Shown: piece after piece, positions 39,979 through 48,052 of the stretch
How the letters are laid out: each line of letters begins with the position of its first letter
How positions within the stretch are numbered: position 1 is the stretch's first letter
Source of the DNA: Candidatus Bathyarchaeota archaeon
GTDB lineage: Archaea > Thermoproteota > CALKCG01 > B24
Reading direction: 5' to 3'
Length of the DNA: 48,052 bases
Assembly: GCA_021161255.1 (NCBI GenBank)
Contig: JAGHAZ010000054.1
Span: 1-48,052 of the forward strand
Position numbers and translations under genes: made by a program
The notes under the pieces: model-generated
Told to the model about the DNA's origin: nothing
The model's input: only the letters and a program-made list of their open reading frames with translations
Databases searched by the model: none

Positions 39979-41427
39979 TTACGTTTTTCTAGAGGCTCTA
40001 ACATTTTCAAGCCTGCTCTCTATTATCTGACGTGTTAGGTTCGGGTCTGCCTTGCCGCGGGTTATCCTCATGACTTGACCTACTAGAAAGTGGACGGCCT
40101 TCTCGTTTACTAGAGCGTCTTCGACGGCCTTCCGGTTCTCTCTGAACACTCTGTCGACTATCTTTTCAAGCTCCTCTCTGGAGCCTATCCTACGTAATCC
40201 CTTCTCCTCGACGATCGCCTCAGGGTCTCTACCGGTCTCCAGCATCTCTCTAAGGACCGCTTTGGCTAGATGCCCGGTTAACACCTTCTTATCCAGCAAC
40301 CTAAGGAGCTTAGCTATGTACTCCGGCTTAACCTTAACCTCTCTAACCGATAGGTTCAAACTGTGTAGTTGAGCTAGGAAGTCTCCGACGAGTAAGTTGC
40401 TTAGCTCCTGAGCTTTCCCGTAGTGTTTAAGGCATTCCTCGAAGAAGTCGGCCAAGGCCTTATCGTTCACGAGGACCTCCGCGTTCTGCTCGGATACCCC
40501 GTATTTTTCGACGAATATCCGTTTCCTCTCGTCGGGTAGGATCGGTAGGCTACGTTTAACCTCGTCTATGAACTCGTCGGTTATCACGACCGGCGGTAGG
40601 TCTGGCTCTGGGAAATACCTGTAGTCCTCCTCGGTCTCCTTAACCCTAAGCGAGACGGTGACCCTCCTACGCTCGTCCCAGAACCTAGTCTCCCTAACGA
40701 CCCTGATACCTCTCGATATCAGGCTACTCTGTCTGGTTATCTCGAACCTTAAGGCCCGTTCGACATCTTTATACGACGAGATGTTCTTGATCTCCACCCG
40801 GACGCCTCCCTCGAGGGATATGTTGGCGTCACACCTCATCGACCCCTCCAGCTCACCGTCGAAAACCCCTAGATGCTCCAGTATGGACCTGAGCTTCTGG
40901 AGAAACCGCCTAGCGTCCTCGGGGGACGTTATATCTGGTTCTGTAACGATCTCAATCAACGCTACTCCATGCCTGTTATAGTCTACTAGGGTCGCGGTGG
41001 CCGTGTCTATAGTCCCCTCATAGACGAGCCTTGCCGGGTCCTCCTCTAGCTGGAGGCGTCTGATTCTCACGACTTTACCGTTACCCAAATCCACGTAACC
41101 GCCCTTAGCTATGGGTGCCCCGCCTACACCGTCATACTGCGATATCTGAAAGTTCTTAGCCATATCTGGGTAGAAGTAGTTTTTACGCGTGAAATAGGTG
41201 AACCTAGAGATCTTCGAGTGAAGAGCAAGAGCGACCATGACGGCGGCTCTGACGGCCTCCTTATTCAAAACGGGTAGAGTTCCAGGCTCACCCATACAGA
41301 CAGGGCATATGTTAGTGTTAGGAGGCTTTCCCCTATAGTCCGTCGGGCATGAGCAGAAGAGCTTGGTCTTAAGGCTGGTGAGTTGGCAGTGAACCTCAAG
41401 CCCTATCTTAACGCCGTCGCCGACCAT
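39979..41427 (-). CDS. gatB: Asp-tRNA(Asn)/Glu-tRNA(Gln) amidotransferase subunit B
   Basis: A 482-residue subunit that binds and activates the misacylated tRNA. Blocks: VKIGLEVHCQL at the start, four zinc Cys (CSCP, CPVCMG), LPVLNKEAV, KNYFYPDMAKNFQISQYD, and the C-terminal YqeY-like domain ending before residue 482. I prefer ATG 41427, right before the conserved N-terminus; TTG 41451 would add eight residues. It is last in the order aspS-gatC-gatA-gatB. Confidence 0.95.
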   Translation of the reverse strand: MVGDGVKIGLEVHCQLTSLKTKLFCSCPTDYRGKPPNTNICPVCMGEPGTLPVLNKEAVRAAVMVALALHSKISRFTYFTRKNYFYPDMAKNFQISQYDGVGGAPIAKGGYVDLGNGKVVRIRRLQLEEDPARLVYEGTIDTATATLVDYNRHGVALIEIVTEPDITSPEDARRFLQKLRSILEHLGVFDGELEGSMRCDANISLEGGVRVEIKNISSYKDVERALRFEITRQSSLISRGIRVVRETRFWDERRRVTVSLRVKETEEDYRYFPEPDLPPVVITDEFIDEVKRSLPILPDERKRIFVEKYGVSEQNAEVLVNDKALADFFEECLKHYGKAQELSNLLVGDFLAQLHSLNLSVREVKVKPEYIAKLLRLLDKKVLTGHLAKAVLREMLETGRDPEAIVEEKGLRRIGSREELEKIVDRVFRENRKAVEDALVNEKAVHFLVGQVMRITRGKADPNLTRQIIESRLENVRASRKT

Positions 41428-41469
41428 CAGACGATAAGAAGACCTAAACAAGCTAATAGGGTTAGCGGT

Positions 41470-42933
41470 CTAGGGTTTAAGCTGGAACATCCACTTACCC
41501 GTTCTTTCATAGGCGTATGCGACTTTGAAAACTAAGTCCTCCCTCAGGGGAGGAGCCATGACCTGTAACCCGACTGGTAACCCATCCGATAACTCGCATG
41601 GCACCGATATGGCTGGTATACCTACGAGGTTAGCCGGTACAGTGTTTATGTCGCACATGTAGAGTTCAAGCGGGTCTTCGATTTTCTCACCTATCTTGAA
41701 CGCGGTCATAGGCATCGACGGGCCTACAAGTACGTCGAACTTCTTAAACGCTTTCTCGAACTCCATCCTTATCAAGGTTCTAACCTTCAACGCCTTCAGA
41801 TAATACGCCTCATAGTACCCGGCCGATAGGGCGAAGGTTCCCAGGATTATCCTACGTTTAACCTCCTCGCCGAACCCCATCCTCCTAGTTTTAGCGTATG
41901 CCCTATTCCAGTCGAGACCCTGGTCTGAGGACCTGAACCCGTATCTTAAACCGTCGTATCTGGCTAGGTTCGAGCTGGCCTCAGACATGGCTATTATATA
42001 GTAGGCGGCTAAAGCATAGTCTAGACTTTTAAGAGAAACCTCACCGACCTGAGCTCCCAAGTTCTCCAAGCTCTGAACGGCGTTCCAAACCCTCTCCCTT
42101 ACACCCTCTTGAACGCCTTCGCCCATAAACTCCTTTATGACACCGATGCGTAGCTTCTCCAACTCTGGTGGGTCTGTGAGCTTAGTCTGATAATCCATAG
42201 GCTGAACTTTGAGCGAAGTGCTATCCCTAGGGTCATACCCTGCTATGACCGACAATAGAAGCGCGCAGTCTCCGACGTTTCTAGCCATAGGCCCTATCTG
42301 CTCTAGGCTGTTAGCATAAGCCACAAGCCCGTACCGGCTTACGAGACCATAAGTCGGTTTAAGACCTACTACTCCGCAGAAGGCCGCCGGGCACCTCACC
42401 GAGCCACCTGTATCAGAGCCTAACGCGAGCGTAGCCTCGCCCGATGCGACGGCGGCTCCGCTTCCCCCAGAGGAGCCTCCTGGTACTCTCTCTAGATCCC
42501 ATGGGTTTCTAGTGGGGCCGTATGCGCTGAATTCTGTGCTCGAGCCCATCGCAAACTCGTCCATGTTTGTCTTGCCGATTATAACGGCGTCCTCTGCCAT
42601 GAGTCTCTCGACGACCGTGGCGTTGTAGCTCGGCCTATAGCCCTTTAAAATCCTCGAGCCACACGTCGTCTCGACGCCTTTGACGCATATGTTATCCTTG
42701 ACGGCTACGACGACTCCTGCGAGTTTGCCGACTTTAAGCCCTTTTTCAACACGTCGGTCGATGTTCTCAGCTTTTCTACGGGCCAGCTCCTCGGTAACGG
42801 TTATGAATGCGTTGAGCTTAGGCTCTACGTGTTTCAGCCTCTCTAGGACAGCTTCTAGATAATCCAGCGCCGATAGCTCCCCGTTTCTGACGGCCGACGC
42901 GACCTTCTCCGCCGGATAGAGTAGCGGGTTCAA
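41470..42933 (-). CDS. gatA: Asp-tRNA(Asn)/Glu-tRNA(Gln) amidotransferase subunit A
   Basis: A 487-residue amidase that releases ammonia from glutamine or asparagine for the GatB site. The Ser-cisSer-Lys triad is visible: Lys in VVAVKDNICVKG near residue 78, cis-Ser in PGGSSGGSGAAVASGE near residue 153, and nucleophile Ser in LGSDTGGSVRCPAAFCG near residue 177. TTG start 2 bases after the gatC stop. Middle gene of the operon. Confidence 0.96.
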   Translation of the reverse strand: MNPLLYPAEKVASAVRNGELSALDYLEAVLERLKHVEPKLNAFITVTEELARRKAENIDRRVEKGLKVGKLAGVVVAVKDNICVKGVETTCGSRILKGYRPSYNATVVERLMAEDAVIIGKTNMDEFAMGSSTEFSAYGPTRNPWDLERVPGGSSGGSGAAVASGEATLALGSDTGGSVRCPAAFCGVVGLKPTYGLVSRYGLVAYANSLEQIGPMARNVGDCALLLSVIAGYDPRDSTSLKVQPMDYQTKLTDPPELEKLRIGVIKEFMGEGVQEGVRERVWNAVQSLENLGAQVGEVSLKSLDYALAAYYIIAMSEASSNLARYDGLRYGFRSSDQGLDWNRAYAKTRRMGFGEEVKRRIILGTFALSAGYYEAYYLKALKVRTLIRMEFEKAFKKFDVLVGPSMPMTAFKIGEKIEDPLELYMCDINTVPANLVGIPAISVPCELSDGLPVGLQVMAPPLREDLVFKVAYAYERTGKWMFQLKP

Positions 42934-42935
42934 GG

Positions 42936-43229
42936 CTACACGATCCTCGGGGCCTTTATGAACCTACCCTTCATCTTAGGGGGATTTTTAAGCACGATAT
43001 CTGAGGGAAATTGCCTAGGCTCGTCTTCCCGGAATACGTTGTAGTGTTCGACGACGTGGAAGGTCGGCGGTAGGTCTTCGACGTTCGCCTCGTCGAGCTT
43101 GTCGAAGTACTCGAGTATACTCGAGAGCTGTTCCTTAAACAGTCTCTTCTCCCTCTTCGTAAGCTGCACCCTAGCCAGCCATGCTAGATGCTCGATCTCC
43201 TTAAGGGTTATCCTGCTCTTCCTAGGCAA
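42936..43229 (-). CDS. gatC: Asp-tRNA(Asn)/Glu-tRNA(Gln) amidotransferase subunit C
   Basis: A 97-residue structural subunit that wraps around GatA and GatB. The opening ITLKEIEHLAWLARVQLT and the SILEYFDKLDEANVEDLPPT block are standard GatC. The C-terminus FREDEPRQFPSDIVLKNPP matches as well. It lies between aspS (10 bases upstream) and gatA (2 bases downstream). ATG start. Confidence 0.94.
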   Translation of the reverse strand: MPRKSRITLKEIEHLAWLARVQLTKREKRLFKEQLSSILEYFDKLDEANVEDLPPTFHVVEHYNVFREDEPRQFPSDIVLKNPPKMKGRFIKAPRIV

Positions 43230-43239
43230 CCCATCCCCC

Positions 43240-44562
43240 CTATGGCGTCAACCTGGTCTGGTCTCTCGGAAATAATGTAACCTCTCTTATATTAGATATT
43301 CCCGTTATAGCCATCATGAAGCGTTCAAGCCCAAGTCCGAACCCGGCGTGCGGCGGCATCCCATACTCATACACCCTGAGGTGGTATTCGAATAGCTTGG
43401 GGTTTAACCCCTGCCTCCTCAGACGTCTAGCCAACACGTCTCTCGAAGAGACTCTGGAGCCCCCAGACGCTAGCTCTAGGGAGCCGTGCATCAAGTCGAA
43501 GCTTTCCGATAGTCTCGGGTTGTCTTCTCTAGGCTTGATGTAGAACGGTTTAGACACAGTAGGCCAGTCGGTTATGAAGTAGAAGCCTAGGTTAAGCTCT
43601 CCAAGCTTTCTAAGAGCCGGCGTGGAGAAGTCTTCCCCCCATGAAACCTCAACGTCCAGCTTTTTAAGGGTCTTGTAGGCCTCGTTATACGTAAGCCTCT
43701 TTAAGGGTAGCCGCGGCTTCTCAAGTTCGACCTCTAGGACCTTAAGCTCCTCTGAGCATTTATCCAACACGTCCGTGATGGCTCGATGGATCATTTCCTC
43801 TAGAAGCTTCATGACGTCCTCGTAGTCTGCGAAAGCCATCTCGACGTCTACGGACGTTATCTCGCTTAAGTGTCTGGGCGTTTTAAACTTCTCGGCTCTG
43901 AAGACCGGGCCTATCTCGAAAACCCTCTCGAAAGCTGAGGAAAGCTGTTCCTTGTAGAGCTGGGGGCTTTGTGCCAGAAAGGCCTCCTTATCATAGTATA
44001 GGAGCGGGAACAACGCGGCTCCGCCCTCGGTGGCGGATCCTATGATCTTAGGCGTGTTAACTTCTATGAAACCTTTCTCGACTAGGAAGCTTCTTATAGC
44101 TTGTAGAACTTGGTGTCTTATCTTGAACACGGCCTGAGCCGCCGGTCTGCGTAGGTCCACGGCTCTTATCTCAAGCCTCTTATCCAGGCTTGGAAGGGTT
44201 TTGGCAAACACGTCGAAGGGTGGAAGCCTCTTAGGCTCTGAGAACACGTATAGATCGTCTACCTCTACTTCAGCTCCTCTAGGGGCTTTCTCTATGGCCT
44301 TAACTACGCCTTTAACCCCGATGTAGCTGTGGGCTTTAAGCCCGGTTAGTCTCTCGAAAACCTGTGGCTCTGTCCTATCTTTATGGGCCGTGACTTGAAG
44401 GGTTCCATATCTGTCTTGGAGGATCACGAAGCACAATCCACCCTGCTTTCTCACGCTTAGGACCATGCCGAGAACCGTGACTTTCTCACCTTCGATAGAC
44501 GGCTTTACATCCACCGAGAAGTGGCTTCTCTTCCATCCTTCAGGTATAGGCAAGCCGACCAC
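43240..44562 (-). CDS. aspS: Aspartyl-tRNA synthetase, archaeal type
   Basis: A 440-residue class II synthetase without the bacterial GAD insert. N-terminal OB anticodon domain (VTVLGMVLSVRKQGGLCFVI), class II motif 2 EIGPVFRAEKFKTPRHLSE near residue 215 and motif 3 GFGLGLERFMMAITG near residue 405. Being first in one operon with gatCAB implies that it is non-discriminating and also charges tRNA(Asn) with Asp for transamidation; that reading rests on context. GTG or ATG start at 44562; no asnS or asnA seen in the window. Confidence 0.95.
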   Translation of the reverse strand: MVGLPIPEGWKRSHFSVDVKPSIEGEKVTVLGMVLSVRKQGGLCFVILQDRYGTLQVTAHKDRTEPQVFERLTGLKAHSYIGVKGVVKAIEKAPRGAEVEVDDLYVFSEPKRLPPFDVFAKTLPSLDKRLEIRAVDLRRPAAQAVFKIRHQVLQAIRSFLVEKGFIEVNTPKIIGSATEGGAALFPLLYYDKEAFLAQSPQLYKEQLSSAFERVFEIGPVFRAEKFKTPRHLSEITSVDVEMAFADYEDVMKLLEEMIHRAITDVLDKCSEELKVLEVELEKPRLPLKRLTYNEAYKTLKKLDVEVSWGEDFSTPALRKLGELNLGFYFITDWPTVSKPFYIKPREDNPRLSESFDLMHGSLELASGGSRVSSRDVLARRLRRQGLNPKLFEYHLRVYEYGMPPHAGFGLGLERFMMAITGISNIREVTLFPRDQTRLTP

Positions 44563-44659
44563 CGCTCTACCCCATATGCTACGTGTTTAGAATGTAGATG
44601 GAGTAACCTAATGTAAAGGTTTTCCTAGAAAATAAAAAAGAATGGAGTTTAGTAGGAGG

Positions 44660-45010
44660 CTACTCCTCCCTACCTAAAACCCTAATCCTACCGAACCTAC
44701 CTACGTTAAGCTGAAGTACCCCTCTGAATGAGTTTACGTAACCGTTTCTAATCTCTACAAGGTCCCCAGGCGAGACCTTACCTATATCCTCGTTCCACAA
44801 CGTCAGTTTAATAGAGCCGGAATCGTCTTCAAGAGTCGCTGTGGCAACCCTAGACTGCGTACCATACCTCGTCATAACTTCCCTAACCTCAGAGACATCT
44901 AAAACCTTGCCCTTGACGTTAACACCACGCATTCCTCTTCTAAGCTCAGATATCTTCAAATCAACCAACTCCGGTGGAAGTAGCATCCGCCTCCTAATAA
45001 GTTTATCCAT
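44660..45010 (-). CDS. OB-fold single-strand nucleic acid-binding protein (RPA/SSB-like)
   Basis: A 116-residue protein made of one OB fold: GVNVKGKVLDVSEVREV, VATATLEDDSGSIKLTLWNE, GDLVEIRNGYVNSFRGVLQL, ending in RIRVLG. This is the single-OB design seen in archaeal RPA-like or SSB-like proteins. I start at ATG 45008-45010, whose product begins with a basic helix (MDKLIRRR); an upstream start would add nine residues. A short A/T-rich region separates it from the divergent HtpX gene. Confidence 0.85.
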   Translation of the reverse strand: MDKLIRRRMLLPPELVDLKISELRRGMRGVNVKGKVLDVSEVREVMTRYGTQSRVATATLEDDSGSIKLTLWNEDIGKVSPGDLVEIRNGYVNSFRGVLQLNVGRFGRIRVLGREE

Positions 45011-45043
45011 TTCAACAGCGTAAGATGCTGGTAACACCTATCC

Positions 45044-46123
45044 ATGAGATATACACCATTATGTCACAGTGGTTTAATGGAGCTTGGTCAGAGTAACGTT
45101 TTTAAGAACGCCCTTTTCTCTAAACTCTCTAGGCCAGCCATGAGGCTTTTAAAACTCAAACTCTACATGGTTGGAACGGTGGCTTTCCTCATAGCGCTGA
45201 CTACGTTGTTCTTCACTATAATACTCCAACTCGCGGGAGCGCCTCTGCTTTTCGTGATACCTATGGTCGTGACCTTCAACCTGATTCAATGGCTTATAGC
45301 TCCATATCTCATAGAGATGACATACGGTGTTCACGAGGCTCCTCCTCATAGATACCCTAGGCTTCATAGGATAGTCGAGAGGTTAAGTCTTAGGTCTGGG
45401 ATACCCAAGCCTAAGGTTATGATAGCTCACATACCGATCCCCAATGCCTTCGCATACGGCTCGCCTATAAGCGGATCTAGGGTCGCGGTTACCGAGAAGC
45501 TTCTAGATGTCCTCGAAGAGGAGGAGGTTGAAGCAGTCTTAGGTCACGAGCTAGGGCATCTCAAACATAGAGACGTTCACATAATGATGTTCGCGTCTGT
45601 TCTACCGGCGATATTCTACTACTTGGCATATTCGCTTATGATGAGCGCCTACTATGGAGGTTACCGCGATAGGGAGGGAGGCAACGCCGGTTTAGCCCTG
45701 TTGATCGGTATGTTTTCGCTTGTTCTCTATTACGTGGTTTCGCTGGTCGTATTATACTTCAGCCGTCTGAGGGAGTATTATGCGGATATGCATAGCGTAT
45801 CGGTGGTCGACGACGGAGCTAGGAAGCTCTCAGAAGCCTTAGCGAAGATCGTAGCCTACACCGGGAGGTATGCGTCTCGAAGAAGAATGGCTCCTGAAGT
45901 CGGCGCCTTCAAAGCGCTGTTTATAGCGGACCCAGATACCTCTAGAAACGATGCGGTGCGGCTTGCGAGATACGGTATGAGCAAGGATATGCAGCTCGTG
46001 ATGTCCGTAGCCTCTAGGAAGTTGACTTGGGCCGATAGGCTTCTCGAGATTTTCTCGACGCATCCGAATATCGTGAAGAGGATCAGGGCGCTCCTAGAGC
46101 TTCAGCGGATGCCGATGCCTTAA
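45044..46123 (+). CDS. htpX: M48 zinc metalloprotease, HtpX-like
   Basis: Up to 359 residues. Two membrane helices near residues 44-66 and 67-88, the zinc motif VLGHELGHLKHRDVH near residue 166, two further helices near 180-205 and 219-240, and the third ligand in REYYADMHSV near residue 246. HtpX degrades misfolded membrane proteins from the cytosolic side. The start is uncertain: ATG 45044 is used, but ATG 45077 or 45140 would still keep all domains, and the first 30 residues look non-conserved. Confidence 0.9.
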   Translation: MRYTPLCHSGLMELGQSNVFKNALFSKLSRPAMRLLKLKLYMVGTVAFLIALTTLFFTIILQLAGAPLLFVIPMVVTFNLIQWLIAPYLIEMTYGVHEAPPHRYPRLHRIVERLSLRSGIPKPKVMIAHIPIPNAFAYGSPISGSRVAVTEKLLDVLEEEEVEAVLGHELGHLKHRDVHIMMFASVLPAIFYYLAYSLMMSAYYGGYRDREGGNAGLALLIGMFSLVLYYVVSLVVLYFSRLREYYADMHSVSVVDDGARKLSEALAKIVAYTGRYASRRRMAPEVGAFKALFIADPDTSRNDAVRLARYGMSKDMQLVMSVASRKLTWADRLLEIFSTHPNIVKRIRALLELQRMPMP

Positions 46124-46133
46124 CTCGCTTAAC

Positions 46134-46694
46134 CTATTTTATGTTTTTCTGCATAGACTTGACTCTGGGTTTTAGATGTTTCCATACCTTTGTCTTAACT
46201 AGGTCGAGAAGCGAGACCAAAGGGGTTCCTATGATAGGAATCAGACCTAGCTGCAGGAGGTAGTCTGGGCTAACTGCGTTAATTAGGTCTCTCATATAGA
46301 GGAACGTTATGGCTCCGCCGTTTCCTTTGATGGGTAGAGAGCCTCCTGAAACCATCAGTACGAGGGCCGTTAGGAAGAGCACCAGCACTACCGTCATGTA
46401 GACCGCCGCTAATCCGTATAGAACGTCGTAGACGAGCGCCTTCACACCCTTGCCTTTCTTAACCCATGGGATCAGGAAGCCTCCTATGCTGAATATCCCC
46501 CCTACCACGGCTCCGGCTAGGAGCAGTAGCACTATGTTTCCCGGCTGGAGTTCTACATGCGCTTGTATACGGTGGATAGAGGTCATAAGAACCGCCCATA
46601 CGGCTCCTCCTGCGACGTTAACGCTTAGGGTTCTCAGAAACACGCCTATGCCGCTGTCCGTCGGGTTCTTATCGTCGCTCATGGAGGTCCCCAT
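46134..46694 (-). CDS. Hypothetical membrane protein with four membrane segments
   Basis: A 186-residue protein with hydrophobic stretches near residues 25-45, 52-75, 90-115 and 145-165. The N-terminus is charged (MSDDKNPTDSG), the C-terminus basic (KPRVKSMQKNIK). I do not recognise the family; composition suggests a small integral membrane protein. Start at ATG 46694 or at the in-frame ATG 46682. Convergent to htpX with 10 bases between; divergent from rpl38e. Confidence 0.6.
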   Translation of the reverse strand: MGTSMSDDKNPTDSGIGVFLRTLSVNVAGGAVWAVLMTSIHRIQAHVELQPGNIVLLLLAGAVVGGIFSIGGFLIPWVKKGKGVKALVYDVLYGLAAVYMTVVLVLFLTALVLMVSGGSLPIKGNGGAITFLYMRDLINAVSPDYLLQLGLIPIIGTPLVSLLDLVKTKVWKHLKPRVKSMQKNIK

Positions 46695-46757
46695 AGTTTT
46701 TTAAGCTACGAAACCTTTAAGACCTTAACTCGTCGATTTAAGCCTTAAGGTGGTGTT

Positions 46758-46952
46758 ATGCCTGAGGAAGTGTTTGACGTCGAGAAGTTTGTGGAGTTTT
46801 CGTCACGTGCCTCGGAGTGCCGTGTTAAGAGGCTTGGGGAAGTGACGAAGCTGAAGCTCAGGACCAAGAGACGACTTTATACGATAAAGCTTCCGGCCGA
46901 GGAAGCCGAGGAGCTCCTGAAGAAGATCAAGTGCAAGATCATCGAAGTCTAA
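46758..46952 (+). CDS. rpl38e: Ribosomal protein eL38
   Basis: A 64-residue protein: MPEEVFDVEKFVEFSSRASE, then VKRLGEVTKLKLRTKRRLYT, ending in KLPAEEAEELL. This matches eukaryotic L38e (MPxEI-x-D-I-x-x-F, a basic middle, RYLYTL and the KAEKLKQ end). In archaea eL38 is patchy and found in TACK lineages, which supports the lineage call. It lies just before eL15 on the same strand, 44 bases apart. ATG start with a GGTGGT site. Confidence 0.85.
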   Translation: MPEEVFDVEKFVEFSSRASECRVKRLGEVTKLKLRTKRRLYTIKLPAEEAEELLKKIKCKIIEV

Positions 46953-46996
46953 GGTAAAGGTTTATGTGTCTGAACCCGTTACTGTAGGGGTTGGGT

Positions 46997-47431
46997 ATGA
47001 CTACGTCGATGTATCATGAGCTTTCTAAGGCCTGGAGGAGACCTCACGAGTCTTATATAGCTGAGCTTATGCGGAGGAGGCTTATAGCCTGGAGGAGGCA
47101 ACCCGCGGTTGTTCGGGTAGATAAGCCTACCAAGCTTCACACGGCTAGGAAGCTGGGCTATAAGGCTAAGCCGGGTATGATCGTGGTGAGGGTTAGGGTT
47201 AGGAAGGGTTCTGGTGAGAAGCCTAGGCCTAGGTCTGGGCGTAGGCCTAAGGCGCTCGGTGTTAAGAAGCTGAAGAGGGAGATAAGTAAGCAGGAGATCG
47301 CGGAGAACAGGGCTGTGAAGAAGTATCCCAACCTGAAGCTTCTCGGCAGCTACTACGTCTGGGAGGACGGGGTCTACGAGTGGTACGAATGCATATTCCA
47401 AGACCCCCAGATAGTCTCTAAAAACCATTAA
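46997..47431 (+). CDS. rpl15e: Ribosomal protein eL15
   Basis: A 144-residue protein of the large subunit, binding 23S rRNA. Conserved blocks: MYHELSKAWRRPHESY, then VDKPTKLHTARKLGYKAKPG, and GSYYVWEDGVYEWYECI near the end. High Arg/Lys and unusual AGG/GGT-rich codons fit a strongly expressed ribosomal gene. I start at ATG 46997, 7 bases after GGGG; TTG 46991 would place the start against the ribosome site. Confidence 0.95.
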   Translation: MTTSMYHELSKAWRRPHESYIAELMRRRLIAWRRQPAVVRVDKPTKLHTARKLGYKAKPGMIVVRVRVRKGSGEKPRPRSGRRPKALGVKKLKREISKQEIAENRAVKKYPNLKLLGSYYVWEDGVYEWYECIFQDPQIVSKNH

Positions 47432-47563
47432 GGTCTCCTTTTCTCGGCATATTCTCGAAAGAAAATTACCTGGGTTGATGTTTCTATGCGTGTTTAGAGG
47501 TCTGTCTGCGGCCTCTCCCCTCTAGGTTTTTCCATGATAAATTACCCGAGGTAATATCGGCTG

Positions 47564-48052
47564 CTACCAGGGTTTCAGGAGAACTATTCCCAATACTGTT
47601 AAGCCTATTCCCATCCACGTTTTTAGGTTGGATTTCTCCTTCAGAAACAGCGTAGCCGCTACGGCGGATATCATCGGGTATATGGATGATAAGGCTGTTG
47701 CTCTCGCGGCGCCTATAAGCTTTATACTCTCGAGATACACGGACGTGCCTAGGCTTAGCCCGGTCACCCCGGCGGCGGCCCCCCAGAAGAGCGCTCTACT
47801 GCTTCTAAGCCCCCTCCTAAAGCTCTTCTTAAGCAACGGTGGGAGGGATAAAATCAGGGCTAGGATAGAAAGCCTATACGTGTTCGCCACCAAGGGGTCG
47901 ACATCTCTGACGCATAGGGCTATCAAAGTTATACCTATAGACCATATGACTGCTGAAGTTATGGCGAGTACGACGCCCTTACGGAGGCTTGGGTTGCCTC
48001 TTCCCCCGTTTTTACCGTTGCTTGCTATGCTTATCAAAGATACCCCGAGGAC
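47564..48052 (-). CDS. EamA/DMT family transporter, C-terminal part (5' end outside the window)
   Basis: The frame enters from the right edge and stops at 47564. The 162 visible residues include the end of the first EamA half (VLGVSLIS), a hydrophilic linker, then the second half with five membrane segments and the EamA pattern ALSSIYPMISAVAATLFLKE near its end. Substrate unknown; such proteins move metabolites across the membrane. Confidence 0.85.
   Translation of the reverse strand, partial: VLGVSLISIASNGKNGGRGNPSLRKGVVLAITSAVIWSIGITLIALCVRDVDPLVANTYRLSILALILSLPPLLKKSFRRGLRSSRALFWGAAAGVTGLSLGTSVYLESIKLIGAARATALSSIYPMISAVAATLFLKEKSNLKTWMGIGLTVLGIVLLKPW

Noticed and set aside
41428-41451. 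TTG start for gatB
   Set aside because: It would add eight non-conserved residues; ATG 41427 begins at the family N-terminus. It cannot be ruled out.

Overview
This is a 48 kb stretch of an archaeal chromosome, most likely from the TACK group and plausibly a Bathyarchaeia-like lineage. The support is RadA, the eukaryote-like ribosomal proteins eL15 and eL38, an archaeal-type triosephosphate isomerase, archaemetzincin, RqcH, an aCPSF-like beta-CASP nuclease, MtrH, a GatCAB operon with an archaeal AspRS, frequent TTG/GTG starts and short A/T-rich archaeal promoters. The lineage is inferred from gene content, not from a phylogeny. I saw no rRNA, tRNA, CRISPR array or complete insertion sequence.

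Layout. 1-8.4 kb: the end of a HAD hydrolase, adenine deaminase, a broken methenyl-H4MPT cyclohydrolase (mch), an MDR dehydrogenase, an ABC exporter pair, a broken CooC-like ATPase and a beta-aspartyl N-terminal-nucleophile hydrolase. 8.4-21.2 kb: housekeeping genes, including a SpoIIM-type membrane protein, an ACT-domain regulator, TpiA, CTP synthase, a tiny zinc-ribbon protein resembling the chromatin protein Cren7, a glycosyltransferase, AMMECR1, dihydroorotase, a Mut7-C RNase, a CBS protein beside RqcH, an EMC6-like membrane protein and RadA. 21.3-26.3 kb: two-subunit fumarase, beta-CASP nuclease, archaemetzincin, MIP18-type Fe-S protein, ferredoxin and RpiA. 26.3-26.9 kb: an A/T-rich stretch without a clear gene but with a strong nested inverted repeat. 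27-34 kb: MtrH, then a metal/Fe-S cluster: DUF134 regulator, three low-complexity small proteins, a NifX-like protein with an RG-rich head, two ferredoxin-containing MinD-type ATPases and a CDF transporter fused to a NifX-like domain. 34-40 kb: a sugar isomerase-like protein, a collapsed radical SAM gene, UDG, an iron-sulfur flavoprotein, a PHP phosphatase, a BadF/NAGK-type kinase, an acetamidase and a DUF2119-like remnant. 40-48 kb: the operon aspS-gatC-gatA-gatB, an OB-fold protein, HtpX, eL38, eL15 and a partial EamA transporter.

Two themes stand out. First, genes tied to archaeal C1/CO metabolism and radical SAM chemistry (mch, a cooC-like gene, a ferredoxin-headed radical SAM gene) carry several independent lesions each, while some fifty neighbours are intact. 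This suggests recent loss of the tetrahydromethanopterin/CODH (Wood-Ljungdahl) branch, although an mtrH homolog remains open. Second, the DUF134/NifX/MinD locus combines Fe-S P-loop ATPases with Trp/Tyr/Pro/Gly-rich and RG-rich small proteins, and shares a 13-bp promoter motif. It is the best candidate here for a poorly described system.
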